64,000 bases of DNA. It comes from Sclerotinia nivalis (Eukaryota; Ascomycota; Leotiomycetes; Helotiales; Sclerotiniaceae). Position 1 is the first letter of the stretch. The number at the start of each line of letters is the position of its first letter. Under the pieces are notes generated by a model. The model saw only the letters and a program-made list of their open reading frames with translations, made no database searches and had not been told where the DNA came from. Position numbers and translations under genes: made by a program. The DNA lies in the NCBI GenBank assembly GCA_029531795.1, contig JAPEIS010000003.1, positions 2,170,001 through 2,234,000 on the forward strand. Direction: 5' to 3'. Positions 47,642-58,426 of the stretch are shown one piece after another.

Positions 47642-50600
47642 ATGGCTGGACAGCCTTTAAATGATCGGGATGACTTACTTCTCGATTTGGATGATGAACA
47701 ACCAATTTACCATACTGGGCAGCGCGCCCCTATGAATGATGATGACCTTTTGCGCGCCTATAATGCGGATCATGATGAATCGAATCCCCGGCCTTCGATT
47801 TCTTACGATAATTTCGTTGGCGCCCCATCTCCTGCAACACCTTCTTCCACAAGCCATCTTCCAGGAGGACCCGGCTATCCCGCGACTGGATCACAACCGC
47901 CATATACTCACAACACCTCAGCATCATATAGTCAGACTTCAGGCCTGAATAACTACCAACGATATGCGGATGATTTGGACGATTTTCCAGACGATGGACG
48001 TTCTTCTCAGTATTATAACCATGGCACAGCAGTTCCTGGCGACGCGGCGGAAATGAGGGGTCATGGACGGAATCGCAACAGCATAATGAGTCTGGGGGGT
48101 GGTATTATGGGAAAGGCGAAGAGTATGTTTAGGATGGCACCTGAATATTCAGAAATGGATCTACCCTTGACTGAAGCAGGGGCGAGGAATCGAGCGGATG
48201 ATACACATGAACCTGAAACGCCTGTACAATCTGGAAACAAGTTGGGAAATTTCAAATTTGGATTTGGTAGAGGAAAGCCGGATCCTTCGACTCTTGGTCC
48301 CCGAATAATACATCTCAACAATCCTCCTGCCAACAGCACAAACAGATATGTGGATAATCACATATCTACAGCGAAGTACAACGCTGCCACCTTTTTACCG
48401 AAATTTTTGTTCGAACAGTTTTCTAAATTTGCCAATCTATTCTTCTTGTTTACTGCAGCATTGCAACAGATACCCGATATTTCACCAACCAACCAATACA
48501 CCACAATTGGACCTTTAATCTTGGTCCTCTTAGTTTCTGCCGGTAAAGAATTAGTTGAGGACTACAGGAGAAAAACATCTGACACTTCTCTGAACAATTC
48601 AAAAGCTCGTGTATTACGTGGGTCTTCATTCACGGACACTAAATGGATCAATGTTGCTGTTGGCGACATCGTTCGAGTGGAATCTGAAGAGTCATTTCCT
48701 GCTGATATCATCTTACTGGCTAGTTCGGAACCTGAGGGACTATGCTACATCGAAACTGCCAATCTAGACGGTGAGACTAACCTCAAAATTAAGCAGGCGA
48801 TTCCAGAAACATGTGTCATGGTCAGTTCCAGCGAACTCAGTAGATTAGGCGGAAAGTTACGATCAGAACAACCGAATAGCAGTCTTTATACCTACGAAGG
48901 TACCCTTACCATGGCGGCTGGCGGTGGAGAGAAAGAGCTTTCTTTGCAACCAGATCAACTTCTGCTCAGAGGTGCGACTTTACGTAACACACCCTGGATT
49001 CATGGAGTTGTTGTCTTTACTGGTCATGAAACCAAGCTCATGCGGAATGCGACGGCAACACCAATTAAGAGAACTGCTGTGGAGCGTCAACTCAATATAC
49101 TGGTTCTCATGCTTGTAGCTATCTTGATCGCGTTGAGCGTCATAAGTTCAATGGGTGATGTTGTTGTTAGATCAATCAAGGGAGCTGAATTAAGCTACCT
49201 AGGGTATTCTGCTTCGATCACTACGTCGAAAAAGGTCTCGCAATTCTTCTCTGATATAGCCACATATTGGGTTCTCTATTCTGCACTGGTTCCCATTTCT
49301 CTTTTCGTCACTGTCGAGATGGTCAAATACTGGCATGCGATTCTTATCAATGATGATCTCGACATGTACTATGATAAGACAGATACTCCGGCTGTCTGTC
49401 GAACATCGAGTTTAGTTGAGGAGCTTGGTATGGTGGAATACATTTTCTCGGACAAGACAGGTACATTAACATGCAATCAAATGGAATTCAAGCAATGCTC
49501 TATTGGTGGGATACAATACGCAGAGGATGTACCGGAAGATCGCCGAGCCACAAATATCGACGGACAGGAGGTCGGGATTCATGATTTTCATCGACTTAAA
49601 GAGAACCTTAAAACACACGAGACTGCTCTGGCCATCCATCACTTTCTTGCCCTTTTAGCTACTTGTCATACGGTTATTCCAGAACGATCTGACGAGAAGG
49701 GTGGTGCTATCAAATACCAGGCAGCCTCTCCTGACGAGGGTGCTCTGGTTGAAGGCGCTGTTTTGATGGGTTATCAATTCACTGCACGTAGGCCAAGATC
49801 TGTACAGATAACGGTAGCTGGCGAGGTCTACGAATATGAGCTTCTTGCAGTTTGCGAATTCAACTCAACGAGAAAGCGAATGTCGGCAATTTTCCGATGC
49901 CCAGATGGGCAACTCAGATGCTACTGTAAAGGAGCCGATACTGTTATCTTGGAACGACTTGGTCCAGACAATCCACATGTTGAAGTCACACTTCAACACT
50001 TGGAAGAATATGCATCGGAGGGTCTAAGAACACTTTGTCTGGCCATGCGAGAAATTCCCGAACAGGAATTTCAAGAGTGGTGGGCAGTCTTTGATAAAGC
50101 GCAGACTACCGTCAGTGGTAATCGTGCCGATGAATTGGACAAAGCTGCTGAAATTCTCGAGCGGGATTTTACGCTACTTGGAGCAACGGCGATTGAAGAT
50201 CGTCTACAAGATGGCGTCCCTGAGACGATTCATACCCTTCAAGAGGCCGGCATCAAGGTCTGGGTCTTGACTGGAGATCGTCAAGAAACTGCTATCAATA
50301 TCGGAATGAGCTGTAAATTGATCAGTGAGGATATGACCCTTCTCATCGTCAATGAAGAAACAGCCATGGATACTAGAAACAACATACAAAAGAAACTCGA
50401 TGCCATAAGAACTCAGGGCGATGGTACTATTGCTATGGAGACTCTTGCTTTGGTCATTGATGGGAAGTCTTTGACTTATGCTCTCGAAAAGGATTTGGAG
50501 AAAGATTTCCTTGACCTTGCTGTTATGTGTAAAGCTGTTATATGCTGTCGTGTGTCTCCACTTCAAAAGGCTTTGGTCGTCAAGCTCGTTAAGCGCAATA

Positions 50601-51869
50601 AAAAGGCTATCCTCTTGGCTATTGGTGATGGAGCGAACGATGTTTCAATGATTCAAGCAGCCCATATTGGTGTCGGTATCAGTGGTATGGAAGGTCTACA
50701 AGCCGCTAGAAGCGCCGATGTTGCAATTGGACAATTCAGATATCTGCGTAAACTTCTCCTGGTTCATGGCGCATGGAGTTACCAACGAGTCAGCAAAGTC
50801 ATTCTCTATTCTTTCTACAAAAATATTACGCTTTACATGACACAGTTCTGGGTAAGTTTATCAGTTATCTGGCTTGATCCATCATTAACGATCTCTAGTA
50901 TTCGTTCCAAAATGTTTTCTCTGGGGAGGTCATCTACGAATCCTGGACGCTATCGTTTTACAATGTTTTCTTTACAGTACTCCCTCCACTTGCGATGGGT
51001 ATATTTGATCAGTTCATATCTGCTCGACTCCTAGATAGATATCCGCAACTTTATCAACTAGGTCAAAAGAACACATTCTTCAGGCAACATTCATTCTGGG
51101 CTTGGGTTGGTAATGGTTTCTACCATTCTTTGATTCTTTATATTGCATCGGAACTTATTTGGTGGCGTGATCTACCACAGGGCGATGGCAAAACAGCTGG
51201 TCATTGGGTATGGGGCACAGCGCTCTATACCGCCGTCTTGGCAACCGTTCTCGGGAAGGCAGCTTTAGTGGTAAATGTCTGGACAAAATATCACGTTATA
51301 GCCATACCTGGTAGTATGATCATCTGGATTATTTTTATCTCTGTGTATGCTACCGTGGCGCCTAAGCTCGGATTTTCCATGGAATATGAAGGCGTTGTTC
51401 CTCGATTATTTGGAAGTCCGGTCTTTTGGATTCAAGGTTTGGCATTGCCTTTACTTTGCTTATTAAGAGACTTTTCATGGAAATAGTAAGTCCATCTTAA
51501 GTATCCTTCTTCTAGTTAGGAAATACTAATCAACAACTCAAGTGCTAAACGCATGTATTATCCACAATCCTATCACCATATCCAAGAGATTCAGAAATAC
51601 AACATTCAAGATTATAGACCAAGGTACATTTCCATCTATCTTTCTCTTTTTACTCGCTTTGCCTGGCATTTTTCTAACACCACAATCACAGAATGGAGCA
51701 GTTCCAGAAAGCCATCCGCAAAGTTCGTCAAGTTCAACGTATGCGCAAACAGCGTGGTTATGCCTTTTCTCAAGCGGACGAGTCACAGACCAGAGTGCTG
51801 CAAGCATATGATACGACGATGGAGAGAGGAAGGTACGGAGAGATGGCAAGTTCAAAAAGGAATCGTTGA
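47642..51869 (+). CDS. drs2: Drs2-type P4-ATPase (aminophospholipid flippase)
   Basis: P4-ATPase that flips phosphatidylserine/ethanolamine to the cytosolic leaflet, in Drs2 at the trans-Golgi with Cdc50. Exons 47642..50851, 50899..51485, 51543..51623 and 51692..51869 give 1351 aa, matching yeast Drs2. An acidic Asp/Gly/Ser-rich cytosolic N-terminus precedes NRYVDNHISTAKYN and the first membrane pair. The actuator DGET is at 376-379, the phosphorylation site DKTGTLTCNQMEF starts at 604, and the hinge reads GDGANDVSMIQAAHIG. The last membrane segments follow (NGFYHSLILYIASELIWW). The C-terminal tail contains KRMYYPQSYHHIQEIQKYNI, typical of the Drs2 autoinhibitory region. Introns are 47, 57 and 68 bp; the model ends TGA after SSKRNR. 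Confidence 0.95.
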
Positions 51870-52495
51870 TGAAGCTTTTCTGTTGTTTCAACAATTGAGT
51901 TGGATTTAAAGTGGATGAGCATGAAAGGTAGGTAGACACTGGTCTGGCTTGACGAGTATGATAGGTATTCAGGCTGGGGATAGGCTGGAATAAAAATGAC
52001 TCGGAAACTATGTTCTATGTATGATGATAATTAGAGGCAAAATCTTTTTTTGGGCTAGGGCTGGCGGGCTGTTTCTTCATGAATGAATGCGATGCTACTT
52101 TCTTCTTTTTTTCTTCTGGCTTTACTTGACTCATAGGAGGAGCATATGTATATTATTATTTTTTTCCCTCGAATATTTGTGATGTATACTCTTTTTTGCA
52201 TTATACCTATACACTGGTTGTTCTTAATCTGCATGCATTGATGTAAATTGAGAGGAGAGAATGTAGTGTCCTCAATATTCGTTCTCGAACCAATTTTCAA
52301 TTCACAAATAAACGAAAAATATTTCAAAGGGGGAAAGTCGTCAGGAGTTTCAAGGGAAAATGCTTCATGGTATGAAAACATTCATTGGCATTGATATGAA
52401 ATATGAAAGCAAGAGGAAACACGGAACTGAATAGCTTTTGCTTGGATAAGTTAATGGAATGAGAATTGAACTGTCGTCCGTTGGCTCGTTAATAT
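51870..52495. other. Intergenic, drs2 3' flank
   Basis: No supported gene. Ends with AATAT (52491-52495), the left target-site duplication of the miniature LTR element. Confidence 0.4.
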
Positions 52496-52561
52496 TGTTG
52501 GAATACGATATATAATACTAAGCAGAGTGGTTTGGTATAACAACTTTTGTTATTTCTAATA
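52496..52561 (+). repeat. Left terminal repeat of TRIM-like element
   Basis: 66 bp. Its last bases are TA where the right copy has CA. Confidence 0.8.
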
Positions 52562-52761
52562 GATTATGAATCTGGATAATATAATAATAAAGTATACAAT
52601 TCTTATATATATTCATTACAAAATCTATAGAGAATTTATTACAAGATCCATACTTGATTCGAGATATTATAATAGTTATACAAAAAGTGGATAAGATTGA
52701 AGGTTAGGTTTAATCCAGAAGATTCCTGTTTTGATAATATACAAACTTAATATAGAGGAAG

Positions 52762-52827
52762 TATTGGAATATAATATATGATACTAAGCAGAGTGGCTTG
52801 GTATAACAACTTTTGTTATTTCTAACA
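52762..52827 (+). repeat. Right terminal repeat of TRIM-like element
   Basis: 66 bp. Its first bases are TA where the left copy has TG. Confidence 0.8.
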
Positions 52828-53012
52828 AATATATATGTATGTGTATGTATGCCCATCAAGTTTCAAAGGCGATACTTATCAGGAAATTGCGAGCTCAACT
52901 GTGTTATTGACCTCTGCAGCTATACATGGACGCTGCAATCTGAGATGGAGGGCCAGTGCTTTAAAAGTTTTACAGTTATTGGAGAAGATCATGAATCTAC
53001 AAGTGGATTGAT

Positions 53013-54066
53013 TGATTGATTGATTGAATTAACGTCTACACTGAGTCTAAGATTATTTAAAACAACTAAAAGCTTTGTAGGCTCCTAACAAATAACAATT
53101 GGTAAAATACTGGCTGTATTAAACTATAGTTAATACAATTTGAAAAGATTGAGATAACCTCAATTTACTAATTTTGAATAAAGAAAGTGAAAATTAATTC
53201 TGGGGAACAAAGCCCGTTTTATAAATATTTTTGTATATAATAAAGAAAATAATAAATGAAATATAATATAATTCGAAATTGGAATGATTTACCCCGTATA
53301 AAGGGGTAAATTGATCAAAATAATCAAATTGATCAAATTGATTTAATTAACTATTTTCTTCTAATTCATCTCCTTCTCCTTCATCTTCTTGTTCTATATC
53401 CTCTTGCATCCTAACAAGATACCATAATCTGGTGACTATTTTTGTTGTTTCGATAAATTCGAGGGTTTTGATAATTCCTATTTTGATATGAAATAGATAT
53501 TTTATAGAAAGTCGAAAAGTAGGATTGTTTGTTTTAAGTATTCTTCTAACTGATTTATATAAAAAACAATTGAGAAAAAGATAATCTAGGAATTCTTTCT
53601 TTCCACATCTACAATTATTATTTGATGAGATTCCGAATCGTTGTAAATAGGATTTGAAGTATCCATGATCGATTTTAAGTTGAAACAAAGCACTAATAGA
53701 ACTTCTTTTAGTATTTTCTAGAATTCCGATCTTTGAGCTAATTTTCCAGGAATATATTTTCGAATAGATTGATTTGAATGAATTAAGAAAGGATTTCTAT
53801 TCCTCGGATTTCGTTCTTTTGATATCCATTCCCAATGAAGCAAAGTTGATTTCGTTTGATGATGATCTTTGTTTTGTAGTTTCTTTTGCCAAAGTATCAG
53901 TCAATTCGTTTCCTTCAACAAAGGTATACCCTGGAACCCAATTAAGGGAGATTTCAGCTCCTTTTCTAAGGAGAGTTTCTATGGCTTTGATTGCTCTAAT
54001 TTGGCATATCTGGCCAGGAGCAAAAAAATCTACAAATGGAGTATTTATATCGAGCAATAAGTACGA
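53013..54066 (-). mobile_element. 5'-truncated LINE (Tad-like non-LTR retrotransposon)
   Basis: Minus-strand remnant of a non-LTR element. The frame at 54057-53797 is the C-terminal part of an RNase H domain (SLNWVPGYTFVEGNELTDTL), truncated on its N-terminal side. The frame at 53688-53347 follows the post-RNase H zinc motif (CRCGKKEFLDYLFLNC) and ends in a Glu/Asp-rich tail. Reverse transcriptase and endonuclease are missing, as in 5'-truncated insertions. Downstream on the minus strand lie a short palindrome (TACCCC/GGGGTA near 53291-53310) and a CAATCAAT simple-repeat tail at about 53013-53032, which I take as the 3' end. Clade assignment and both ends are inferred. Confidence 0.65.
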
Positions 54067-55508
54067 GTGAAGAGCAAAGGCTCAGCGGAACATTGGACTT
54101 CAGAAGAATACGGAGAAAATGGAAGCGAAATATGATGCGAAATTTAAGAAGAATGGAAGGAACAAAAGAAGCTGACAAAAAGTTTGGGAACAATTGGAGA
54201 GAAAAAAGACTGAGGAAAAGTAAAAAGAACTTTTGGACGAGGTGCGTAAGAAAATGAAGGGGTGGGAGAGGCGAGAAGAAATCCTGGAAATGTGAATGAA
54301 TAGGTTTAGAGAATTATTCACAATTATTCTTACTCCATCGAAACTTTCCACAAGACTCATTCACATTACATTACATTACTGCATTTCAAATTACCTGCAC
54401 GATGAAGTAACTACCTAGTAGCTGTGATGTGGATGGCGTCATGACTTTGCCTAAGTAACTGACAGCGCACACCTAATATGCGCTTCAGCTTAAGATCAAC
54501 TCGAAAAGATAGAGATGCAGCGATCATACCCAGAAAGATTCGTGATGATTATGGAGTATGGAGCAAGAGTTCCGGGGATATGCGTAATATCCTGTCTGTC
54601 TTTTGTTTTTTATTTTCATCTAGTTATTCAGTAACCAGATAAGCTGATGGATTGGATGGTGACTGGGAAATTCGACGTGTGAATCGACTTTCTTCCTGTG
54701 ACAGAATGGTCTTCATATTTCTATACTTAGATTCTACACCATATATATGCTCAATGTTCAATATACCTATACATACATACATACATACATACCATCACAA
54801 AACACCACCCATCTATTGGTTTTTTTAAAAAAAAGCCACCACACCCTGCGGGGTCAGATATCAAAAACAGCAAACATATACATTCTAAATCAAGGATCTA
54901 GAATTATCTATGATGACTGCAGCGGCATAGATGATTGCAGCGGCATATACATTTCAATATTCATGTACATCGTAAACTTAAACCTGCAACCATGCGGGAT
55001 ATGGATGCGTCAACACGGATGTAGCTACAGAAGTTTACTGTACCCCTCTTTATGATACGAGGAGTGATGTGCATACGGCAGTCAGTCGGTAAGCACTAGA
55101 GAAAATAGGTTGCCAAGGAAAGCTTACGTTGAGCCGCATATGATGAGGAGGATGGGCTAGCAAATAGGATTGCGAGAATAATGTAAGGATGTTGTAGATG
55201 AACGTAGTCGAGTGTTCAATATGCACTGAAGATTTCTGTGTATGTGTTTGTACACACGGCAAATGATTTTCACACACAAGTCACGTCTCTGAATTGAAAA
55301 TGGCACGATGCTTGAGACAAAATGATAAAATTATCAAAAAGCTAACTTAATGATTTCATATGCCCTGAATGACAGGAGAACCGAAAATCCCTTTCGTTGC
55401 GACAAGAGATAAAGGCGTATGAATTTGACAGCAACCAAATTGAGGAAATTGAAAGCTAGACGCTGTAAAACGAGAGGAAAGTTCTGAGCCTAGGATACTA
55501 TAATCTAA
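54067..55508. other. Intergenic, with degraded Lys/Glu-rich frame and simple repeat
   Basis: At about 54105-54295 the plus strand reads as a Lys/Glu-rich helical peptide (for example KELLDEVRKKMKGWERREEI) with internal stops, perhaps a decayed coding end next to the LINE. CATA repeats occur at 54770-54792, and a duplicated GCAGCGGCATA near 54919-54950. No supported gene up to the oxalate decarboxylase. Confidence 0.35.
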
Positions 55509-57083
55509 TCAAGCCACCACATTACCTTGCACAATATACTGCTTCTCCTTCTTGAAAGCCGAGACAGTCTCATTAGTCAGATTGAGGGTATCAGCTACAA
55601 TCTGCTTGGGCGTCAAGCCAAGCCATTGACCAACCGAGATGTCTATCACACATTAGTATTCTTCCAAACCTCAATAACAAGCAAAACTTACCCGAAAAAT
55701 GATCAGCCTTTAGAACTTCAATGAAAATCACATCGTCTTCCCCCACATTCTCAACGTAATGCGTCATTCCCTTGGGGATATAGCCACAATCTCCTGCATG
55801 ATAATCGAAGGTCCTCGCCATCCCCTGTGCCGCATATATACTAATTCTCGCACTTCCAGCTATGAAGAAGTTCCATTCGTCACTAGTAGTATGCCAATGA
55901 ATTTCGCGCATAGCACCAGGATGCACGGTTACAACTGCGGCGGAAAATTGGGCAGCCAGTGGAAAGGATTTCGGGTCAAGGATTTTGATGGTTCCACCAG
56001 GGGTATCGTGGGTTAGAGGGGCTTGGGAAAGGTGGTAAGAGTAGGAGAATTCTTGAGGAACGAGACCAGCTGAGCCGGTGACATTTTGTTCGGCTATATC
56101 GGTAGGAGCTTTTGTGCCGGGGAAAATGAAGAGTTCTCCTGAGGGAATGTCGGACCAGGCGGATTCGGGAAGTTGGAAGTTCTTGGAGAGGATTTCAACC
56201 TAAATGCAATTAGCGTCTGGCTTTGTGATGCTGGGATTTTATCATACTGGGTTATGCGCGAAGACCTCTGAAGCCAAGAAGGTATTGTCTTCGGAGAAAC
56301 TTCCGTCATCAAAGACCAAGAGAAATTCAGTACCGCCTTTTAATCCTTGTAAGGAGTGTGGTACACCTCTAAGTAGTGTTTATTAGCAACGCGATACATA
56401 GAAACTGGTATATAAAAGACCATATATCTCGAGCGAGAATGGACTCAGGTAGCGAGTATATGAGGAGGGCCAACTTACGGTGGGAAGTACCAAACATCGC
56501 CCGCACTCAAATCATCAATAAACGTCTCACCGTCTTCATTGACAGCCTGAAGCCTAACGCTTCCATTGAATATATAAGCCCACTCCGCCGCCTTATGCCA
56601 ATGCAATTCACGGTAAGCGCCCTCCTCCAAGCGCATGTCCACACCTGCCATCTCCGTGGCCGCGGGTATATTATCCACATTTTGTTGTCTCGACCAGCCT
56701 GCAGAACCGAGTCCCAACTTTGCATGACTGAGTCCCATGGGCCATTGTGCGTTACTCACACTTCCGTGATCGGTGCCCGGAGGTGCAAATTTATCGGGAT
56801 TGAGAATATCATATATTTGGGTTCGTGGACCTGGGTCAGTACCACCTCTGCTGCCGCGGATCGGTTGAGGATTCTCGATACCGCTGAAGTCAAGAAAGGC
56901 GCCCATGGTTGCTGAATCGGTTTGCCCTGGAGCAAGTTCATAATCGGTTTTGTCGGTATTTTGATTGATGACGACGTTGGAGGGTTGGTAACCAAGAAGG
57001 GGATCTCCAGTTGGCGCTGCTAGAATGTTCTCCTCGAGAAAGAAAGTGATCAGAAAGATCGCATAGCCATTAATGAAAACCAT
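55509..57083 (-). CDS. Bicupin oxalate decarboxylase
   Basis: Mn-dependent bicupin that splits oxalate to formate and CO2, secreted or wall-associated in fungi and used to limit oxalate and acid stress. Exons 56479..57083, 56248..56368, 55692..56199 and 55509..55642 give 455 aa. A signal peptide covers about residues 1-23 ([15 protein letters not shown] ... AAP). Cupin 1 has [10 protein letters not shown] with H161, H163 and E167. Cupin 2 has [11 protein letters not shown] with H343, H345 and E350. These are the two metal sites of oxalate decarboxylases, including the different HxH-to-E spacing of the two halves. Introns are 110, 48 and 49 bp. The C-terminus ends [10 protein letters not shown] Zn2Cys6 regulator gene lies upstream on the same strand. 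Confidence 0.92.
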
Positions 57084-58426
57084 CCTTGAAGATCCTCGCT
57101 ATTGAAACTGATGGATGATTGACGAAAGAAAATCGTATACACTTGAATTCATACCGTACAAAGCGTTCCGGGAACACACCTCTTTATCTTTTCACTTCAA
57201 CCACACCACCTCCTTCTCCACATTCTCAACTTCTTCCCTTTTCGTCACTTCACATATCTGACTGACGACGCGGAGCAACACGTCCGTTCTAGGCCAACCT
57301 ACATATTCTACCAATGGTTGCAATGTCTGGCAATGTTCTCAGCACAACGATAGCATCACAAAGTAAAGTTTGGGTTCGTCATCGGTCATAAATCGGTGAT
57401 ATGTTGCCGAGATCCGGTATGTTTGAGAGTATGGGATGCAATTTATTCATATCAAAACTGCCGTGCGTCTCATACGGGGCAGACATGGTGAATTGAATAG
57501 ATTTCCTAGGTTCCAGTGGATCGGAGTAGGTCCGGATACTCCATTTAGAAGGCACAGAAATGCCTAATGATAGAGCTATAACATGTGAAAGTTTGTCAAG
57601 CTCTGCGTATAATCAAACATTGCATTGCATCAATGTTACACAAAATGCCATTTGACACAAAGGCGAGGATGAACTCTGGTATATCGGCCCTGAGCTCGTT
57701 ATCATCAGAATAGACCTTCCCTTCTCAATCCTTCACTCGCTATCGCGACACACCACCTGACGGATTCAGATAGTGTTCGACAATCATCCGGCCATCCACC
57801 TGCCGCTTCAGTACTTTTCAATTCGTGTGACAACTCAATGGACTCGTCATCTATCATCACCCATCGAGACTTAGTTTTTCGAGAAGGAATTTCATTAGGA
57901 CAGTGGTGGTGGTGTGGAAACCGGTAAAATTCGACTTACCAGATTTCAATTGATAGTTGTCGTACCCCAGATCATGCAAGAAGTGTGTGCTACACGCGAA
58001 CCTACCACACCAACCAATAATAAAATGCCCCGCTTACGATGCATTGGTAAAAATGAAAACCTCAAGCTTTCTTGGAAACCGGTTTCCTGGCCGCACCCTA
58101 TAATTAAGCTTTGGACAAGCCATGCATTGGTAATCAGCCAATCTTGGCCATTTAATTAGTGATCATTGGTTGCCTTCCCTATTGTTTTCAAATCCAGCTG
58201 CCTGAAACGGAAAGTACGGGTCAGTAGCACAAAGTGATGATCCCGCATCAATATATGTGTTGCTCCCTTGAAAATTGCTATCCCAAAGGCTCTATACATC
58301 CTAATTAGTATCTATCAAATTCTGAATTTCTTTTCACTTACCCAATCGAGACCTGTCGGGTCATTCAAAATGTCTCCTATCATACCAATACTCGATGTAG
58401 AGGACTCGCATGGACTGTCTTCAAAA
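57084..58426. promoter_or_regulatory. Upstream region of the oxalate decarboxylase gene
   Basis: 1.3 kb between the decarboxylase start and the end of the regulator gene. It presumably holds the decarboxylase promoter. Small open frames (for example 57914-58159) show no family resemblance, and I could not identify a specific operator. Confidence 0.4.

Larger units (their letters stand above)
52496..52827 (+). mobile_element. TRIM-like miniature LTR retrotransposon
   Basis: A 332 bp element with 66 bp terminal direct repeats (52496..52561 and 52762..52827), basic ends TG...CA, and a 5 bp target-site duplication AATAT on both sides (52491-52495, 52828-52832). Directly after the left repeat lies GATTATGAATCTGG (52562-52575). 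This resembles the complement of the anticodon arm of initiator tRNA-Met (GGTTATGAGCCCGG pattern) with transitions only, the primer site used by Ty1/copia elements. A purine tract AGAGGAAG (52754-52761) abuts the right repeat. The 200 bp interior has no coding capacity, so it depends on another element. The two repeats differ by transitions only, fitting RIP. Confidence 0.78.

Noticed and set aside
47377..47643. Minus-strand ORF overlapping the drs2 start
   Set aside because: Lies in the divergent promoter between two well-supported genes and shows no family features.
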